12,657 bases of DNA from Demequinaceae bacterium UBA4004 (GCA_002384765.1 DGBM01000113.1:1-12657); one strand, 5' to 3'; counted from the stretch's first letter, positions 1-7,994 are shown. Notes: generated by a model not told the origin, from the sequence alone. Translations and numbers: made by a program.

Positions 1-776
1 CGGACCACGTGGAAGGGATCCATGACGGCGGTCGCGTCGGGCAGCTCTTCGGCGGTGGCGGTCTTGAACCCGGTGAACCCGTCCATCGCGACGACCTCAA
101 CTCTGTCGCGCCATGCCTGGTCGCGTTCGGACAGCCACTGCTTGAACGCCTGCTTGGAGCGCCCTTCGACCATGTCGAGCAGCCTGGCAGGCCCTGTCCG
201 GGTGCGGATGCCGGTCAGGTCGATGATCACGGTGACGTACTTGTCACCGCGGCGGGTGTGGCGCCACACGTGCTCGTCCACGCCGATCGTGGTGACGCCG
301 TCGAACCGGGACGGGTCGTCGATCAGAATCCGCTTGCCCTCGGCGAGGACGGCGTCGTTGGCGGTGTTCCACCGCACTGCCAGTGACTCGGCGACCCGGG
401 CGACGGTCAGATGGCCGATCACCAGGGCCTCCAGAGACCAGCGCAGGGCCTGGCGGGAGAGCTTGGCCTTGGGTTCGGCCGCGGCGGTGGTGTCCTGGCG
501 CCAGACGTGCGCGCAGTCGGCGCATCGGTAGCGCCGAACCGTGATGTGCAGGCTGGTGGGTCGCCAGCCCAGCGGCTCGTGGGCCAGCCGGCGGATCACG
601 GTGCCGCATGGTGTGCCCTGGGATCCGCAGCGGTGGCACCAGTCGTCGGGCTCGACCACCTTGCAGGCCAGCACCGCCCGACCTGGCTCCAGACGTTGGC
701 CGGTGGCTTCGAGGCCAAGCTCGTCCAGTCGGCAGAACTTGGTCAGATCACAGCTGTCGAAGGTAGCGTTGGGCAC
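1..776 (-). CDS. ISL3-family transposase, C-terminus beyond the window
   Basis: DDE-type transposase that would mobilise the insertion sequence ending at 897. Translation from GTG at 776 gives 258 residues that stay open to the left edge, so the C-terminal part, including the expected catalytic Glu, is not visible. Seen here: an N-terminal zinc-finger-like region with cysteine pairs C47/C50 and C85/C88, a helix-turn-helix-like stretch at about 105-150, the motif TIGVDEHVW with D167, and the motif AVMDPFHVV with D253; D232 sits in a VVAMDGFTGFK segment. These motifs and their order match ISL3-family transposases. GTG was chosen because the frame is closed by a stop about 66 bases upstream and no ATG lies between. 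The terminal repeat at 876-897 supports the family. Whether the element is intact cannot be judged. Confidence 0.93.
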   Translation of the reverse strand, partial: MPNATFDSCDLTKFCRLDELGLEATGQRLEPGRAVLACKVVEPDDWCHRCGSQGTPCGTVIRRLAHEPLGWRPTSLHITVRRYRCADCAHVWRQDTTAAAEPKAKLSRQALRWSLEALVIGHLTVARVAESLAVRWNTANDAVLAEGKRILIDDPSRFDGVTTIGVDEHVWRHTRRGDKYVTVIIDLTGIRTRTGPARLLDMVEGRSKQAFKQWLSERDQAWRDRVEVVAMDGFTGFKTATAEELPDATAVMDPFHVV

Positions 777-875
777 GTCGAGGTCTTTCAGATGGCTGGC
801 GTAGGAACCTCCATCTTCGGAAGGCCTCGACCTCTATCCAGCCAACGACGCGCCGATCCTCCGAGAACCCCGTCT

Positions 876-897
876 ACACCCTCAATTGTGAAGAGCC
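876..897 (-). repeat. Terminal inverted repeat of the ISL3 element
   Basis: Read on the minus strand, the element begins GGCTCTTCACAATTGAGGG and runs toward the transposase start. ISL3-family elements typically begin with GGCTCTTC-like termini and leave 8-bp target duplications. The outer boundary is put at 897; the next eight bases outside are ACTTTATC (898-905). The partner terminus and any matching duplication lie left of the window, so the call rests on one end only. Confidence 0.8.
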
Positions 898-1027
898 ACT
901 TTATCGACACAGCTCGCCCCCCATCGCCAAGGGACTTCTATGTGCCATCGTGTGATGATCGTGTGGAAAGTCGTACACCAGCGCCGCTATTTGACGACGA
1001 GGTGGTTCTAGACACTGGGAGCTGACC

Positions 1028-3019
1028 ATGGAACAAGTTGGGGCCGACGATTTGTTCGTCTTCGCTGGTGCTGGTCTGTCTCTCCCACCTCCATCTGGCT
1101 TACCGGTCTTCTGGCAGATCCGCGACTCTGTACTCCGGCAACTTGGGATGGATGAATTTGTGCCGCCGAGCGAGACGCCGCCGTTTCGCTCGAACCGGTC
1201 TTCGTCCCCTCGAGAACGTCTAGCCGAGGGGTTGTTGCCGGAACCGTTTCTGCAACTCCTTGAGGACTCAGGCGTACCTGTAAATCCGTGGTTGGATGAG
1301 CTGCTCGAGGTGAAGACACCTAACGCAGGTCACCGGTGCGTCGCTGAGTTGATCGCCCAGGGCGCCACCGCCTGGACGGTGAACTTTGACACGGGGATCG
1401 AGCAAGCGGCGGGCGGAAGGCTGGTGGTGCACGACCTCGATCATCATCCTCTTGCGGATGCCGATCTGCGGAAGCCCCACGGGACGTGGCATGGAAAGAA
1501 GTTGTTTCAAGGCAGGGACGTGATGGCTGGACTTCCGCGGGATTGGGAATCCCTACTTCGTGCCGAAGTCGCCGACCGGATCGTCGTTCTCGTCGGCTAT
1601 AGCGGAAACGACCTGGATTTTCGTCCAATATGGGACAACGTCCTCCAGTCGTCGCGCCACGTCATCTGGTTTTGCATGAACGACGCCGAAGAAGCCGCAA
1701 AGCGGAGGCTACTGCCACGAACAGCCAATCGCGGCTTGCTGAGCACCCCCCTCCCCCAACCTCATCCAGTATTCGCGAATCCCACCCTTGAGTTCGCCAG
1801 ATGGTGCCGTGACAATCGGCTGGTATCGCTGGACTCGGCTGAGGTTGAGCACCTCGGAGACAAACCCAAGCACCGCAGTTTTCCTGTTCTGGAAGGCAAT
1901 CTCGCAGAAGCTGAGGCAGAGGCGCGCGCGACGCTCGGCGACTACCAGGGAGCCAAACACTCCTATCTCCATCAGTTGCGCCGCGATCCGACGCAGTTAC
2001 ACACGATGCGCAGGTTACTGAACCTAGCGATCAATCACGGCGGGCGTCCGACCGCGGCGGCACTTGCCATGGGCGCGACTCTCATGTCGCCGATACCCGG
2101 ACTGAGCTCTCCGTATCAGCGCGTCCTTCAGAAGCGTTCCAGCACGCTGCTCAACATCGGTCGGCCTGACAAGGCTCTGCAGGTATTGCATCAGTCAAAC
2201 GGAGACGAGAGTTTGGCGGCCAAAGCGACACGATCGGGCGCCTTAAAGTACGGCGGCTCGTTGCGAGATGCGGCGCGCCTCGCACGGCAGGTCATCGACG
2301 AGGCTCTGACCAGCGAGAAACCCAACGCCGTCGTCGTTTCAAATGCAGCGTTGCAACTGGTGCTAGCTCTGCTTTGGGGAGGGCATGTCAAGGAAGCAAG
2401 AGACGCATATGCTAGAGAGTTTTGTGAGTACGCCCCGATTTCCGCTTCGAGATGGGTTGCCTGGTCCAGGTTTCTCGACGCGTCCATAGTGATCCACGCC
2501 GGCGAAGAAGCCCGTGGTACGGAGGTCATCGACGAACTCGATGAAGCGATTGCTATGTTCGAGGCAAGTCGGCTGGTCGATGGAATGATTAGTTCACTGC
2601 TGGTCAAACTCGCTGCCCACCGCTGGTCGAAGGACACCGCGTGGTGGAACCACGACCGCCGCAGGCTTCAACTGCTGTTGGACCACCCACCCGCGGACAG
2701 CTTGTCCTACATCCACCACTCAGCCAACCTTGCGAGCTCGGTGTACCTCGAGGACGCGCAATGGGCTCACTTCCATCGAAACTGCCCCTCCGATGCCGGA
2801 CGTCTCTACCGCGCGGCCGCCAAGAACAGTCGCCATACTCCACTCCTGGCCGCGCAGGCCAACCTCGGGTTACACGCCACCCTTTCGAACCCGTCGGCGC
2901 AGCGGACCGCATTACGAAAAGCCCGGCAACTATGCGTGACTGCAGCAGCCGACGGGTTAATCGTCGAAGTCATTCGACGCGAAAATAGTCAGCCGGCAAA
3001 CGAGTTACTCATCCCTTGA
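1028..3019 (+). CDS. SIR2-domain protein with helical C-terminal region, probable defence NADase
   Basis: Probable NAD-degrading effector of an anti-phage system acting in the cytoplasm. Residues 9-28 carry the SIR2 NAD-binding signature FAGAGLSLPPPSGLPVF (G14, G16, S18). TVNFD (117-121) supplies the conserved Asn (N119) and Asp (D121), KPHGTW places H151 at the catalytic His position, and GYSGNDLDF (190-198) matches the late SIR2 motif. In related SIR2 effectors such as ThsA and DSR proteins the equivalent Asn and His are needed for NAD hydrolysis. Residues about 285-655 are helix-rich and TPR-like, a plausible sensor region. No membrane segment is evident. The start has GGGAG six bases upstream (1017-1021). 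GC and codon bias look lower than in the cluster right of 6.9 kb, which suggests separate acquisition. The gene converges on the restriction-modification gene. Specific trigger unknown. Confidence 0.88.
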   Translation: MEQVGADDLFVFAGAGLSLPPPSGLPVFWQIRDSVLRQLGMDEFVPPSETPPFRSNRSSSPRERLAEGLLPEPFLQLLEDSGVPVNPWLDELLEVKTPNAGHRCVAELIAQGATAWTVNFDTGIEQAAGGRLVVHDLDHHPLADADLRKPHGTWHGKKLFQGRDVMAGLPRDWESLLRAEVADRIVVLVGYSGNDLDFRPIWDNVLQSSRHVIWFCMNDAEEAAKRRLLPRTANRGLLSTPLPQPHPVFANPTLEFARWCRDNRLVSLDSAEVEHLGDKPKHRSFPVLEGNLAEAEAEARATLGDYQGAKHSYLHQLRRDPTQLHTMRRLLNLAINHGGRPTAAALAMGATLMSPIPGLSSPYQRVLQKRSSTLLNIGRPDKALQVLHQSNGDESLAAKATRSGALKYGGSLRDAARLARQVIDEALTSEKPNAVVVSNAALQLVLALLWGGHVKEARDAYAREFCEYAPISASRWVAWSRFLDASIVIHAGEEARGTEVIDELDEAIAMFEASRLVDGMISSLLVKLAAHRWSKDTAWWNHDRRRLQLLLDHPPADSLSYIHHSANLASSVYLEDAQWAHFHRNCPSDAGRLYRAAAKNSRHTPLLAAQANLGLHATLSNPSAQRTALRKARQLCVTAAADGLIVEVIRRENSQPANELLIP

Positions 3020-3023
3020 CCCC

Positions 3024-3035
3024 GGCTCTTCACAA
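3024..3035 (+). repeat. 12-bp match to the ISL3 terminus, possible IS remnant
   Basis: GGCTCTTCACAA here is identical to the first twelve bases of the ISL3 end at 886-897, but reads rightward. It starts five bases after the stop codon of the SIR2 gene. Beyond base twelve the two sequences differ (TTGAGGG versus GGACCCC), so only the tip is shared. A chance match of this length in a window this size is unlikely but not excluded. It may be the relic of a second IS copy or of a one-ended event. Confidence 0.45.
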
Positions 3036-3079
3036 GGACCCCGTCCGACATGCCCTGGTTAGGCGTCATAATCTGGCCA

Positions 3080-6000
3080 CTAGGTCTCGTTAAGCGTCGT
3101 CATCGACTCGGTACCGGGTATCAGCTCCGTGACGGCAGTTTCGATCCTGGCCGCGATGCCGGTGCGGTCCAGGTGCTGGCGGATAACTTTCCGCTTCGCT
3201 TGGAATCGAGCACCTTCCTCAAGGACCAGTTTGTTTGCGGCTTCCTCCGCCTCCGCGGCGAGACCGGCAAGTTCGACGTGGGAATCGTTTGTGGTATCGA
3301 ACAGCGGGATCGGGACCGCGAAGACGTACTTGTCAAAGTCGCGGGCGCCAAATAGTCCCCGGGTCTGTAGTGGCGTCACTCGCGCCAGTAAGGCCTGACT
3401 GTTTAGGATTGCCGTGAGATATCGGCCCTCCTCTGCACTGGCAACCGCCGCCCAATACAACTTGTGGTCGATGATCGCGGAGGTGCCGCTCAGGCGTGCT
3501 GCAGCGATCGTGGTGCCGGCCTTGCTGTAGACCACCCGATGTGTCGCGGTCGGCAGTTGAGCGCTGAGCTGGCCGTGGTAGTCGAATCGGTCGAGCAGCG
3601 ACGCTTTCTCGGTCTGCTTGCGGCCGACTGCCCACGCTGCCTCTACGTCGCTCCACCACTTTGAAAGTGCGCCTTGTTCGGCGATCCGGCCCGGCTCGAG
3701 GATCTCGTTGTCGGAGAGCGGAAGCACTGCATCACGAGGGTCGAGTAGTCGGAACGGAGCGACGTTCTCGCCGAGATACACCTCGCGAAGGAATCGCTTC
3801 TCGACAGCGCCGGATAGCGATGGTGCAGTCTTCCACGGTGGCTTCTCCTGGGTCGTGCGTGCCGATTCGACGAAGACCCGCCCAGCACCGGCGCCCAGCG
3901 GGTTCGTGTCGGTTTTGTTGACGAACAGAAGGTATCGGGGGACAAGAATGGCGCCCTGACGGAACGCGGTTCGGTAGGGGGATTCTGGTTCGCTCGAGCC
4001 GGCATCGATCGCCCTCACCGTGCTATCGGTGCGGCTGATTCGGTGTTGGGCTACTTCCCACACGATGTCTGGATTGGTCAACCTGCCTGTCCATGCCGTG
4101 ACGGCGGGCGGTAGCGGCTTGGCGTTAGCCGCAGACCGGCCACGCACGACGCACGAGCTCATCGGGAAACCGGTCGTCACTTGGTCGAGGTCCCACGAGG
4201 CATCGAAGGCAACGGTCGTCGTGCTGCTCTCACTTGGCCACTTGCCGCCCCGGAAGCCGGTGTGTGGTTTGCGGGAGAGGGCGCCGTGGGGCATCACGAA
4301 CGCGAACCGGCCGCCGAGTTTGAGATATAGCTCGATACAGCGGGCCACAAAGAGCGTCGACAGATCACGCCCGGCAGCGCCGCGACCACCACTGATCAAG
4401 CGCCGATGTTGCGCGAGTGCGCGGTAGCGTTCCTGCATCGCCCCGGTCATCTTGCTAAACGCAAGCCACGGCGGGTTACCTACTAGGACGTCTGCCCTGT
4501 TCGTGGGCTCAGCGAGCCAGATCGGTCGGATGAGGTTGCGGACGTAGTAGCCCCAGATGTGGTTGCGCCGGTTTTCGTGGAGCCGACGCATGGTCTGGAA
4601 CGTTGCGATCAGGGTGCCGCGCGCCGCGGGATCGTGGATGCCGCGCTGGTTCAGCACCGGTTTCATTACCTTTTCGGCCGGCTGGTTCGCAGTGATTGCT
4701 TTGTCTGCCATCGCGCTGACGAGCCGGTCGAAGTTCGTTGCGTTGGCCAGCACGGCCCGAGGGAAGCGAAGCTCGTCCCCAAATAATGCTCCCCCGCCGT
4801 GCACGAGATCATCACCGGCGGTACTGATGGTGATTTCGTCATCGCTGCTGAGCAGGTCTTCGCGTTGTTCCCACTGCATCGAGTCGCCCAGGTACACCGG
4901 CACGGTCAGCGGGCCGCGCGTGTCGTCGTTGAGGCGTTGAGTGCCGATTGCCAGCAGGTAACTCACCCGTGCGAGCGTGACTGAGACGGGATGGATGTCC
5001 ATTCCGGTGACGTGCGCCGCTGCCGACGCGACTGCTTCTCCAGCGCTGAGACCCGATCCCTCGGCAGCTGCGAGATGCGCGCGAATAGCGTGTATCAGGA
5101 ATGTTCCGGAGCCGCACGACGGCTCGAGGAGTCGCTGGTGCAGCGGATCGGTGTAGACGTCGGCGACCATCTGCTCCGCGAGCCAGTCCGGCGTGTAGTA
5201 CTCGCCGAGGGCCTCGCGTTCTGCCACGGGCATGACGGAGGTGTACAGGGCCTTCAGCACGTCGTGCTCGACCTCGGTCGTCCAGTCGAACCGGCCGATT
5301 CGTCGAGCTAGCTCGCGGACGAACTCCGGTCCTCCGTCGACATCGAGCACCCAGTCGAAGAAGTCCTCTTCGACGACGCCGTAGATCTGCGCGTCGTGGA
5401 ATCGGGTACCTCGTGCGATATCCGCTGCGCTCAAATCACCCGCCGTGAGATCGAAACCCGCGACCGCGTGCGCAATGGCCTCAGCCGTCAGTACCAGCAG
5501 CGTGTGGTCGATGAACAGTCTCGGGGTGTCGGTGAATGCGGACCCGAACGCGGTACGAAGCAACTTAGCCCACAGGTCACGTTTGACCTGAACTTCTGGG
5601 CGGTCATGTCCCCGGTCGAACAGATCACTCAGTGTCGCATGGTCAAGCTGATGCGCGGGCGAGGATGCTCCTAGTCGCTTCCGAATCTCACCCGGCGTCG
5701 GACGCAAATTGTGCTGGGTCGCCAAGACGGACTCCAGCCACACCAGCAACGCGTCCGGTTGATCTCGACTTGCGGTGAAAACGGCTACCTCGACCAGTTG
5801 CTCGTCGACGAGACGGTGCAGGTGCCAGCTGACGCCATCGGTCACGATCCCGACGTACCGCGTCCCGTACTTGCTGGCCTGCACCTCGATATAGCCGGAG
5901 AGCTGCTCCCGTGCCGAGGCCAGCACGGAACCGAGGCGCAGGTCTTTCTTGACCTCGATACAGCAGTGACCGAGCTCGATGTCGATACGCCGGCGAGTGC

Positions 6001-6163
6001 CGTCTCCGGTCTGAACCTCGAGCTGCGCGACGTCATCCACGTCGAGTTGCAGGACCCCGATCGTCAGCAATTTGTAGATCTCTGCCTGCAACTGCGCCTC
6101 AGGCCGCTTTGCGTTGCGGGTGGCGATGACCGCCACAATCTCGGAGACGTCGTGTGTAGCCAT
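3080..6163 (-). CDS. Type IIG-like restriction-modification enzyme (nuclease fused to N6-adenine methyltransferase)
   Basis: A 1027-residue single-chain enzyme expected both to methylate adenine in its recognition site and to cut unmodified DNA. Residues 61-73 show a PD-(D/E)xK nuclease motif (D61, then E70-V71-K72). The methyltransferase core begins with LGEYYTPDWLAE (319-330), followed by the S-adenosylmethionine-binding motif LLEPSCGSGTFL (345-356), MDIHPVSVTLAR (388-399) and the catalytic NPPW (563-566). The remaining ~450 residues fit a target-recognition region with a helical tail. The architecture matches Eco57I-like type IIG enzymes; no separate restriction or specificity gene is visible. 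PglX of BREX has a similar core, but no other BREX gene is present. The ATG at 6163 has only a weak GGG about eight bases upstream, and a 46-bp repeat lies 63-108 bases upstream of it. Confidence 0.9.
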   Translation of the reverse strand: MATHDVSEIVAVIATRNAKRPEAQLQAEIYKLLTIGVLQLDVDDVAQLEVQTGDGTRRRIDIELGHCCIEVKKDLRLGSVLASAREQLSGYIEVQASKYGTRYVGIVTDGVSWHLHRLVDEQLVEVAVFTASRDQPDALLVWLESVLATQHNLRPTPGEIRKRLGASSPAHQLDHATLSDLFDRGHDRPEVQVKRDLWAKLLRTAFGSAFTDTPRLFIDHTLLVLTAEAIAHAVAGFDLTAGDLSAADIARGTRFHDAQIYGVVEEDFFDWVLDVDGGPEFVRELARRIGRFDWTTEVEHDVLKALYTSVMPVAEREALGEYYTPDWLAEQMVADVYTDPLHQRLLEPSCGSGTFLIHAIRAHLAAAEGSGLSAGEAVASAAAHVTGMDIHPVSVTLARVSYLLAIGTQRLNDDTRGPLTVPVYLGDSMQWEQREDLLSSDDEITISTAGDDLVHGGGALFGDELRFPRAVLANATNFDRLVSAMADKAITANQPAEKVMKPVLNQRGIHDPAARGTLIATFQTMRRLHENRRNHIWGYYVRNLIRPIWLAEPTNRADVLVGNPPWLAFSKMTGAMQERYRALAQHRRLISGGRGAAGRDLSTLFVARCIELYLKLGGRFAFVMPHGALSRKPHTGFRGGKWPSESSTTTVAFDASWDLDQVTTGFPMSSCVVRGRSAANAKPLPPAVTAWTGRLTNPDIVWEVAQHRISRTDSTVRAIDAGSSEPESPYRTAFRQGAILVPRYLLFVNKTDTNPLGAGAGRVFVESARTTQEKPPWKTAPSLSGAVEKRFLREVYLGENVAPFRLLDPRDAVLPLSDNEILEPGRIAEQGALSKWWSDVEAAWAVGRKQTEKASLLDRFDYHGQLSAQLPTATHRVVYSKAGTTIAAARLSGTSAIIDHKLYWAAVASAEEGRYLTAILNSQALLARVTPLQTRGLFGARDFDKYVFAVPIPLFDTTNDSHVELAGLAAEAEEAANKLVLEEGARFQAKRKVIRQHLDRTGIAARIETAVTELIPGTESMTTLNET

Positions 6164-6191
6164 GCAGCGACCCTAGCGAGGGTTGATACTT

Positions 6192-6314
6192 TTACTGCGC
6201 GTGCCCAATGGACTTCCTGGTAAGCCATTCCTTCCTCAGAATGCATGACAGGACCGACGTTCCGGGCTGCTCACCTGCCCGGCGGGTGATCCGGACGCCG
6301 TGGTGCTTGGTCAT
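6192..6314 (-). CDS. Possible 40-residue leader ORF upstream of the restriction-modification gene
   Basis: An ATG at 6314 opens 40 codons ending in TAA at 6192-6194, 28 bases before the restriction-modification start. It crosses the 46-bp repeat, where it reads QPGTSVLSCILRKEWL; the same frame in the second copy (10862-10907) reads QPGLSVLSCILKKECL. Within the repeat four of the seven differences fall at third codon positions of this frame and three are synonymous. That would suit a translated leader, but other frames are also partly conserved and no good ribosome binding site precedes the ATG. It resembles no family I know and may not be translated. Confidence 0.25.
   Translation of the reverse strand: MTKHHGVRITRRAGEQPGTSVLSCILRKEWLTRKSIGHAQ
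6226..6271 (-). repeat. 46-bp dispersed repeat, copy 1 (upstream of the restriction-modification gene)
   Basis: This stretch matches 10862-10907 at 39 of 46 positions in the same orientation. The shared core includes ATGCATGACAG and CCGGGCTGCT. Each copy lies just upstream of a minus-strand gene, about 63 bases from the ATG here and about 24 bases at copy 2, so a shared promoter, operator or 5' leader is plausible. No clear -35/-10 pair is visible. As direct repeats the two copies would also allow loss of the 4.6 kb between them by recombination. Confidence 0.75.
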
Positions 6315-6376
6315 GCAGTGACTTCACAGTATGGGTTGCGTCGCCGGACATTGGTGGCATTGGACTCGGTTGGGTG

Positions 6377-6925
6377 TTAACTGAAAACGCCGAAGGATCC
6401 GTATGTGAGCCGGTGAGGATATACGTGCACGCCGATCGTCAAGCGGACGTGGTTCTGCTCGCGTGATGCGAGTAGACGGTCGGTGCGAACGGAGACGCTG
6501 GAGATCAGGCTGTCGTCATCCAGTAGTACATGGCTTGGCTTCTCGACGCTGGATGGTTCCTCTTGGTCCGACAGTTCGGCTTGTACCTGAGGGCGGCGTA
6601 GGGCGTCGAACAGTGTCTTCAGTTGGTTGTCTAGGTCACTGCCGGAAGTGATGATGCGGCCAGGTCTTTCCGGTCGGAGCATAAGAATGTTGAGTTCGGC
6701 AAGCAGATGTAGACGATTGTCGACGAGCGAGGCATAGACCGAGTCCCCGACGCGATGCAGGACTGATTGCTGGTCATTCTCAGTGAGCCATTCCAAACGA
6801 CCGTTGAGTGGCGGATGCGTCCAGAGCTCGACAAGCTGGTGGTGTAAGGAACTCCGGATCTTTCGCTTGTCCTCGGCATTGCCGCGGGCCGGCAGTGGAC
6901 CGTCGTAGTTCAGCGTGAATCTCAT
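6377..6925 (-). CDS. RusA-like protein, putative Holliday-junction-resolvase family
   Basis: A 182-residue protein with the RusA-type metal-binding signature SDLDNQLKTLFDAL (D97, D99, K103, D107), followed by an acidic cluster LLDDDSL (136-138) where RusA has its further catalytic aspartates. RusA proteins are dimeric endonucleases that resolve four-way DNA junctions. This protein is longer than phage RusA (about 120 residues), with extra sequence at both ends and an insertion at about 111-130, so activity is inferred from motifs only. The ATG has GAAGGAG seven bases upstream. The preceding nuclease-like frame ends 10 bases before this start, so it is the last gene of the ssb cluster. A role in recombination or replication of the element fits the neighbours. 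Confidence 0.72.
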   Translation of the reverse strand: MRFTLNYDGPLPARGNAEDKRKIRSSLHHQLVELWTHPPLNGRLEWLTENDQQSVLHRVGDSVYASLVDNRLHLLAELNILMLRPERPGRIITSGSDLDNQLKTLFDALRRPQVQAELSDQEEPSSVEKPSHVLLDDDSLISSVSVRTDRLLASREQNHVRLTIGVHVYPHRLTYGSFGVFS

Positions 6926-6935
6926 GGCCGCTCCT

Positions 6936-7283
6936 TCAGCGCGATCGCCGCATCGGCGGGAGTTGAATGCCGAGAGATCTCGGCGCCGGCGTCATTCCAT
7001 TCCTGGGCGTCGGTGCCTCAGGGTTCAAGCCTGCCTCGCGCATGTCGCGTTCGGCTTGGCTGGGATCGCGCACGAGCTCGATCTCCTCGACGCCAGCCAG
7101 TAGCTCGGTCAGGTACGCGGTGGCTTCTGCTTCCCCACAGGCGTCCCATTCGGGCGCGTCGATCCCGAGGACCCGGATGCGTTCGATGGTGCCGTCGGGG
7201 TTGGTGGCATCGAGGGTGTCCCCGTCGACGACGTGCGGGTTGCTCCACGTCTCGGCCGCCGTACTGTCGTCACGCCCGATCAT
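6936..7283 (-). CDS. Staphylococcal-nuclease-like protein lacking the catalytic Arg segment
   Basis: Residues 18-80 match the thermonuclease (SNase) fold: VVDGDTL (18-24; D22 equals nuclease D21), RVLGIDAPE (37-45; R37, D42 and E45 equal R35, D40 and E43) and CGEAEATAYL. After ...DPSQAERD (80) the usual RYGR segment, holding the second catalytic arginine (R87), and the following strands are absent; the sequence jumps to MREAGL and then unrelated residues. At 115 residues it is shorter than the usual 140-170. In another frame the last ~90 bases encode a plausible tail that ends in an ATGA overlap with the RusA-like start, so a frameshift or deletion is possible. The ATG at 7283 has no clear ribosome site; upstream the frame stays open and reads hydrophobic (ACAAAIAWIMIG), like a signal peptide, but lacks an obvious start. 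Probably inactive or a decayed gene. Confidence 0.65.
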   Translation of the reverse strand: MIGRDDSTAAETWSNPHVVDGDTLDATNPDGTIERIRVLGIDAPEWDACGEAEATAYLTELLAGVEEIELVRDPSQAERDMREAGLNPEAPTPRNGMTPAPRSLGIQLPPMRRSR

Positions 7284-7338
7284 GATCCAGGCGATCGCGG
7301 CGGCGCAAGCGCGATGCAGATACCGCGACGGAGGCTGT

Positions 7339-7713
7339 TCACGAGCGCTGCCTGTAGTTCGGGCGTGGCGCCGGCGCGCTGTGGCGTTCTGTTGGCGCGT
7401 ATCCGGGCGGCGTCCAGGCGAGGACTGCGCGGCGTAGCTCGTTGAGGGCGGCCTCGACGGGGCTGCCGGACCGGGGGTAGGCGTATCCCATGACGCCGGC
7501 GACGGCGTCGTCGAGGGTCATCTGCGGCGCGTGTCGTACGCGGACGCGGCGCACGGTGGACTTGCGGGTGAGTGAAGGGGCTTGGTCGCCGTCGATGACG
7601 GCGGCAAGGTCGATGATCTGCTCGCGGCCTGCGATCACGTCGGCGGGGTGCTCGGCAACGACGGCGAGGAATGCCGCGGCGGCGGGCCGGATGACTCGCT
7701 CGGGAGTCCTCAT
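7339..7713 (-). CDS. Hypothetical protein, 124 residues
   Basis: I do not recognise a family. It is soluble, with alternating helical stretches (residues 1-35 and 66-97) and a proline- and arginine-rich tail after residue 100. Reasons to accept it: the ATG overlaps the stop of the upstream gene as ATGA (7710-7713), AGGAG lies eight bases before it, and codon use matches the neighbours. It sits within the minus-strand cluster behind ssb, between a small membrane protein and the nuclease-like gene. Confidence 0.72.
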   Translation of the reverse strand: MRTPERVIRPAAAAFLAVVAEHPADVIAGREQIIDLAAVIDGDQAPSLTRKSTVRRVRVRHAPQMTLDDAVAGVMGYAYPRSGSPVEAALNELRRAVLAWTPPGYAPTERHSAPAPRPNYRQRS

Positions 7714-7994
7714 CTCGTCGGCTCCTGGTGGGAGGTGCTGCGGCCCGGGCCGGGAGGCAACTCGTCCCGGGGCGCAGCCGGTTCCTGGGGGTGCTGCTGG
7801 TAGCGGCGGTGCTGGATGGTGGCGGCGATCGCGATGATCCCGGCGATCAGAGCGGTACCGACCAGCGGCAGCGCGCTGGTGGTTCCAGCGATCGGTAGGA
7901 CGACCGCGAGAATGAGCGCAACCAGTCCGGCCGTGAGTGCGGTATCGCCGAGTACCCGGTAGGTGTAGGCGAGTCGGGGGCTAGGTGTCGGCAT
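7710..7994 (-). CDS. Small two-helix membrane protein, hypothetical
   Basis: A 94-residue protein with two strongly hydrophobic segments (about 18-36 and 42-60) separated by a short turn, then a polar, proline-rich tail of about 30 residues. This predicts a hairpin in the membrane with both termini probably cytoplasmic. No enzymatic motif is seen and no family was recognised. The start overlaps the end of the preceding gene by 14 bases, GGAGA lies six bases before the ATG, and the stop overlaps the next start as ATGA, so translation is probably coupled along the operon. Confidence 0.75.
   Translation of the reverse strand: MPTPSPRLAYTYRVLGDTALTAGLVALILAVVLPIAGTTSALPLVGTALIAGIIAIAATIQHRRYQQHPQEPAAPRDELPPGPGRSTSHQEPTR

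Noticed and set aside
22..531. 169-residue plus-strand frame at the left end
   Set aside because: It is antisense to the ISL3 transposase, whose motifs are clear on the minus strand.
991..1014. TTGACG and TAGACA as a promoter for the SIR2 gene
   Set aside because: The spacer between them is only 12 bases, too short for a normal sigma-70 type promoter.
1028..3019. Thoeris ThsA
   Set aside because: The C-terminal region is helical and TPR-like rather than a SLOG domain, and no TIR-domain ThsB gene is adjacent.
3080..6163. BREX or DISARM methyltransferase
   Set aside because: The protein carries its own nuclease motif and none of the partner genes of those systems is in the window.
5711..6223. 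170-residue plus-strand frame
   Set aside because: It is antisense to the nuclease domain of the restriction-modification enzyme and shows no domain of its own.
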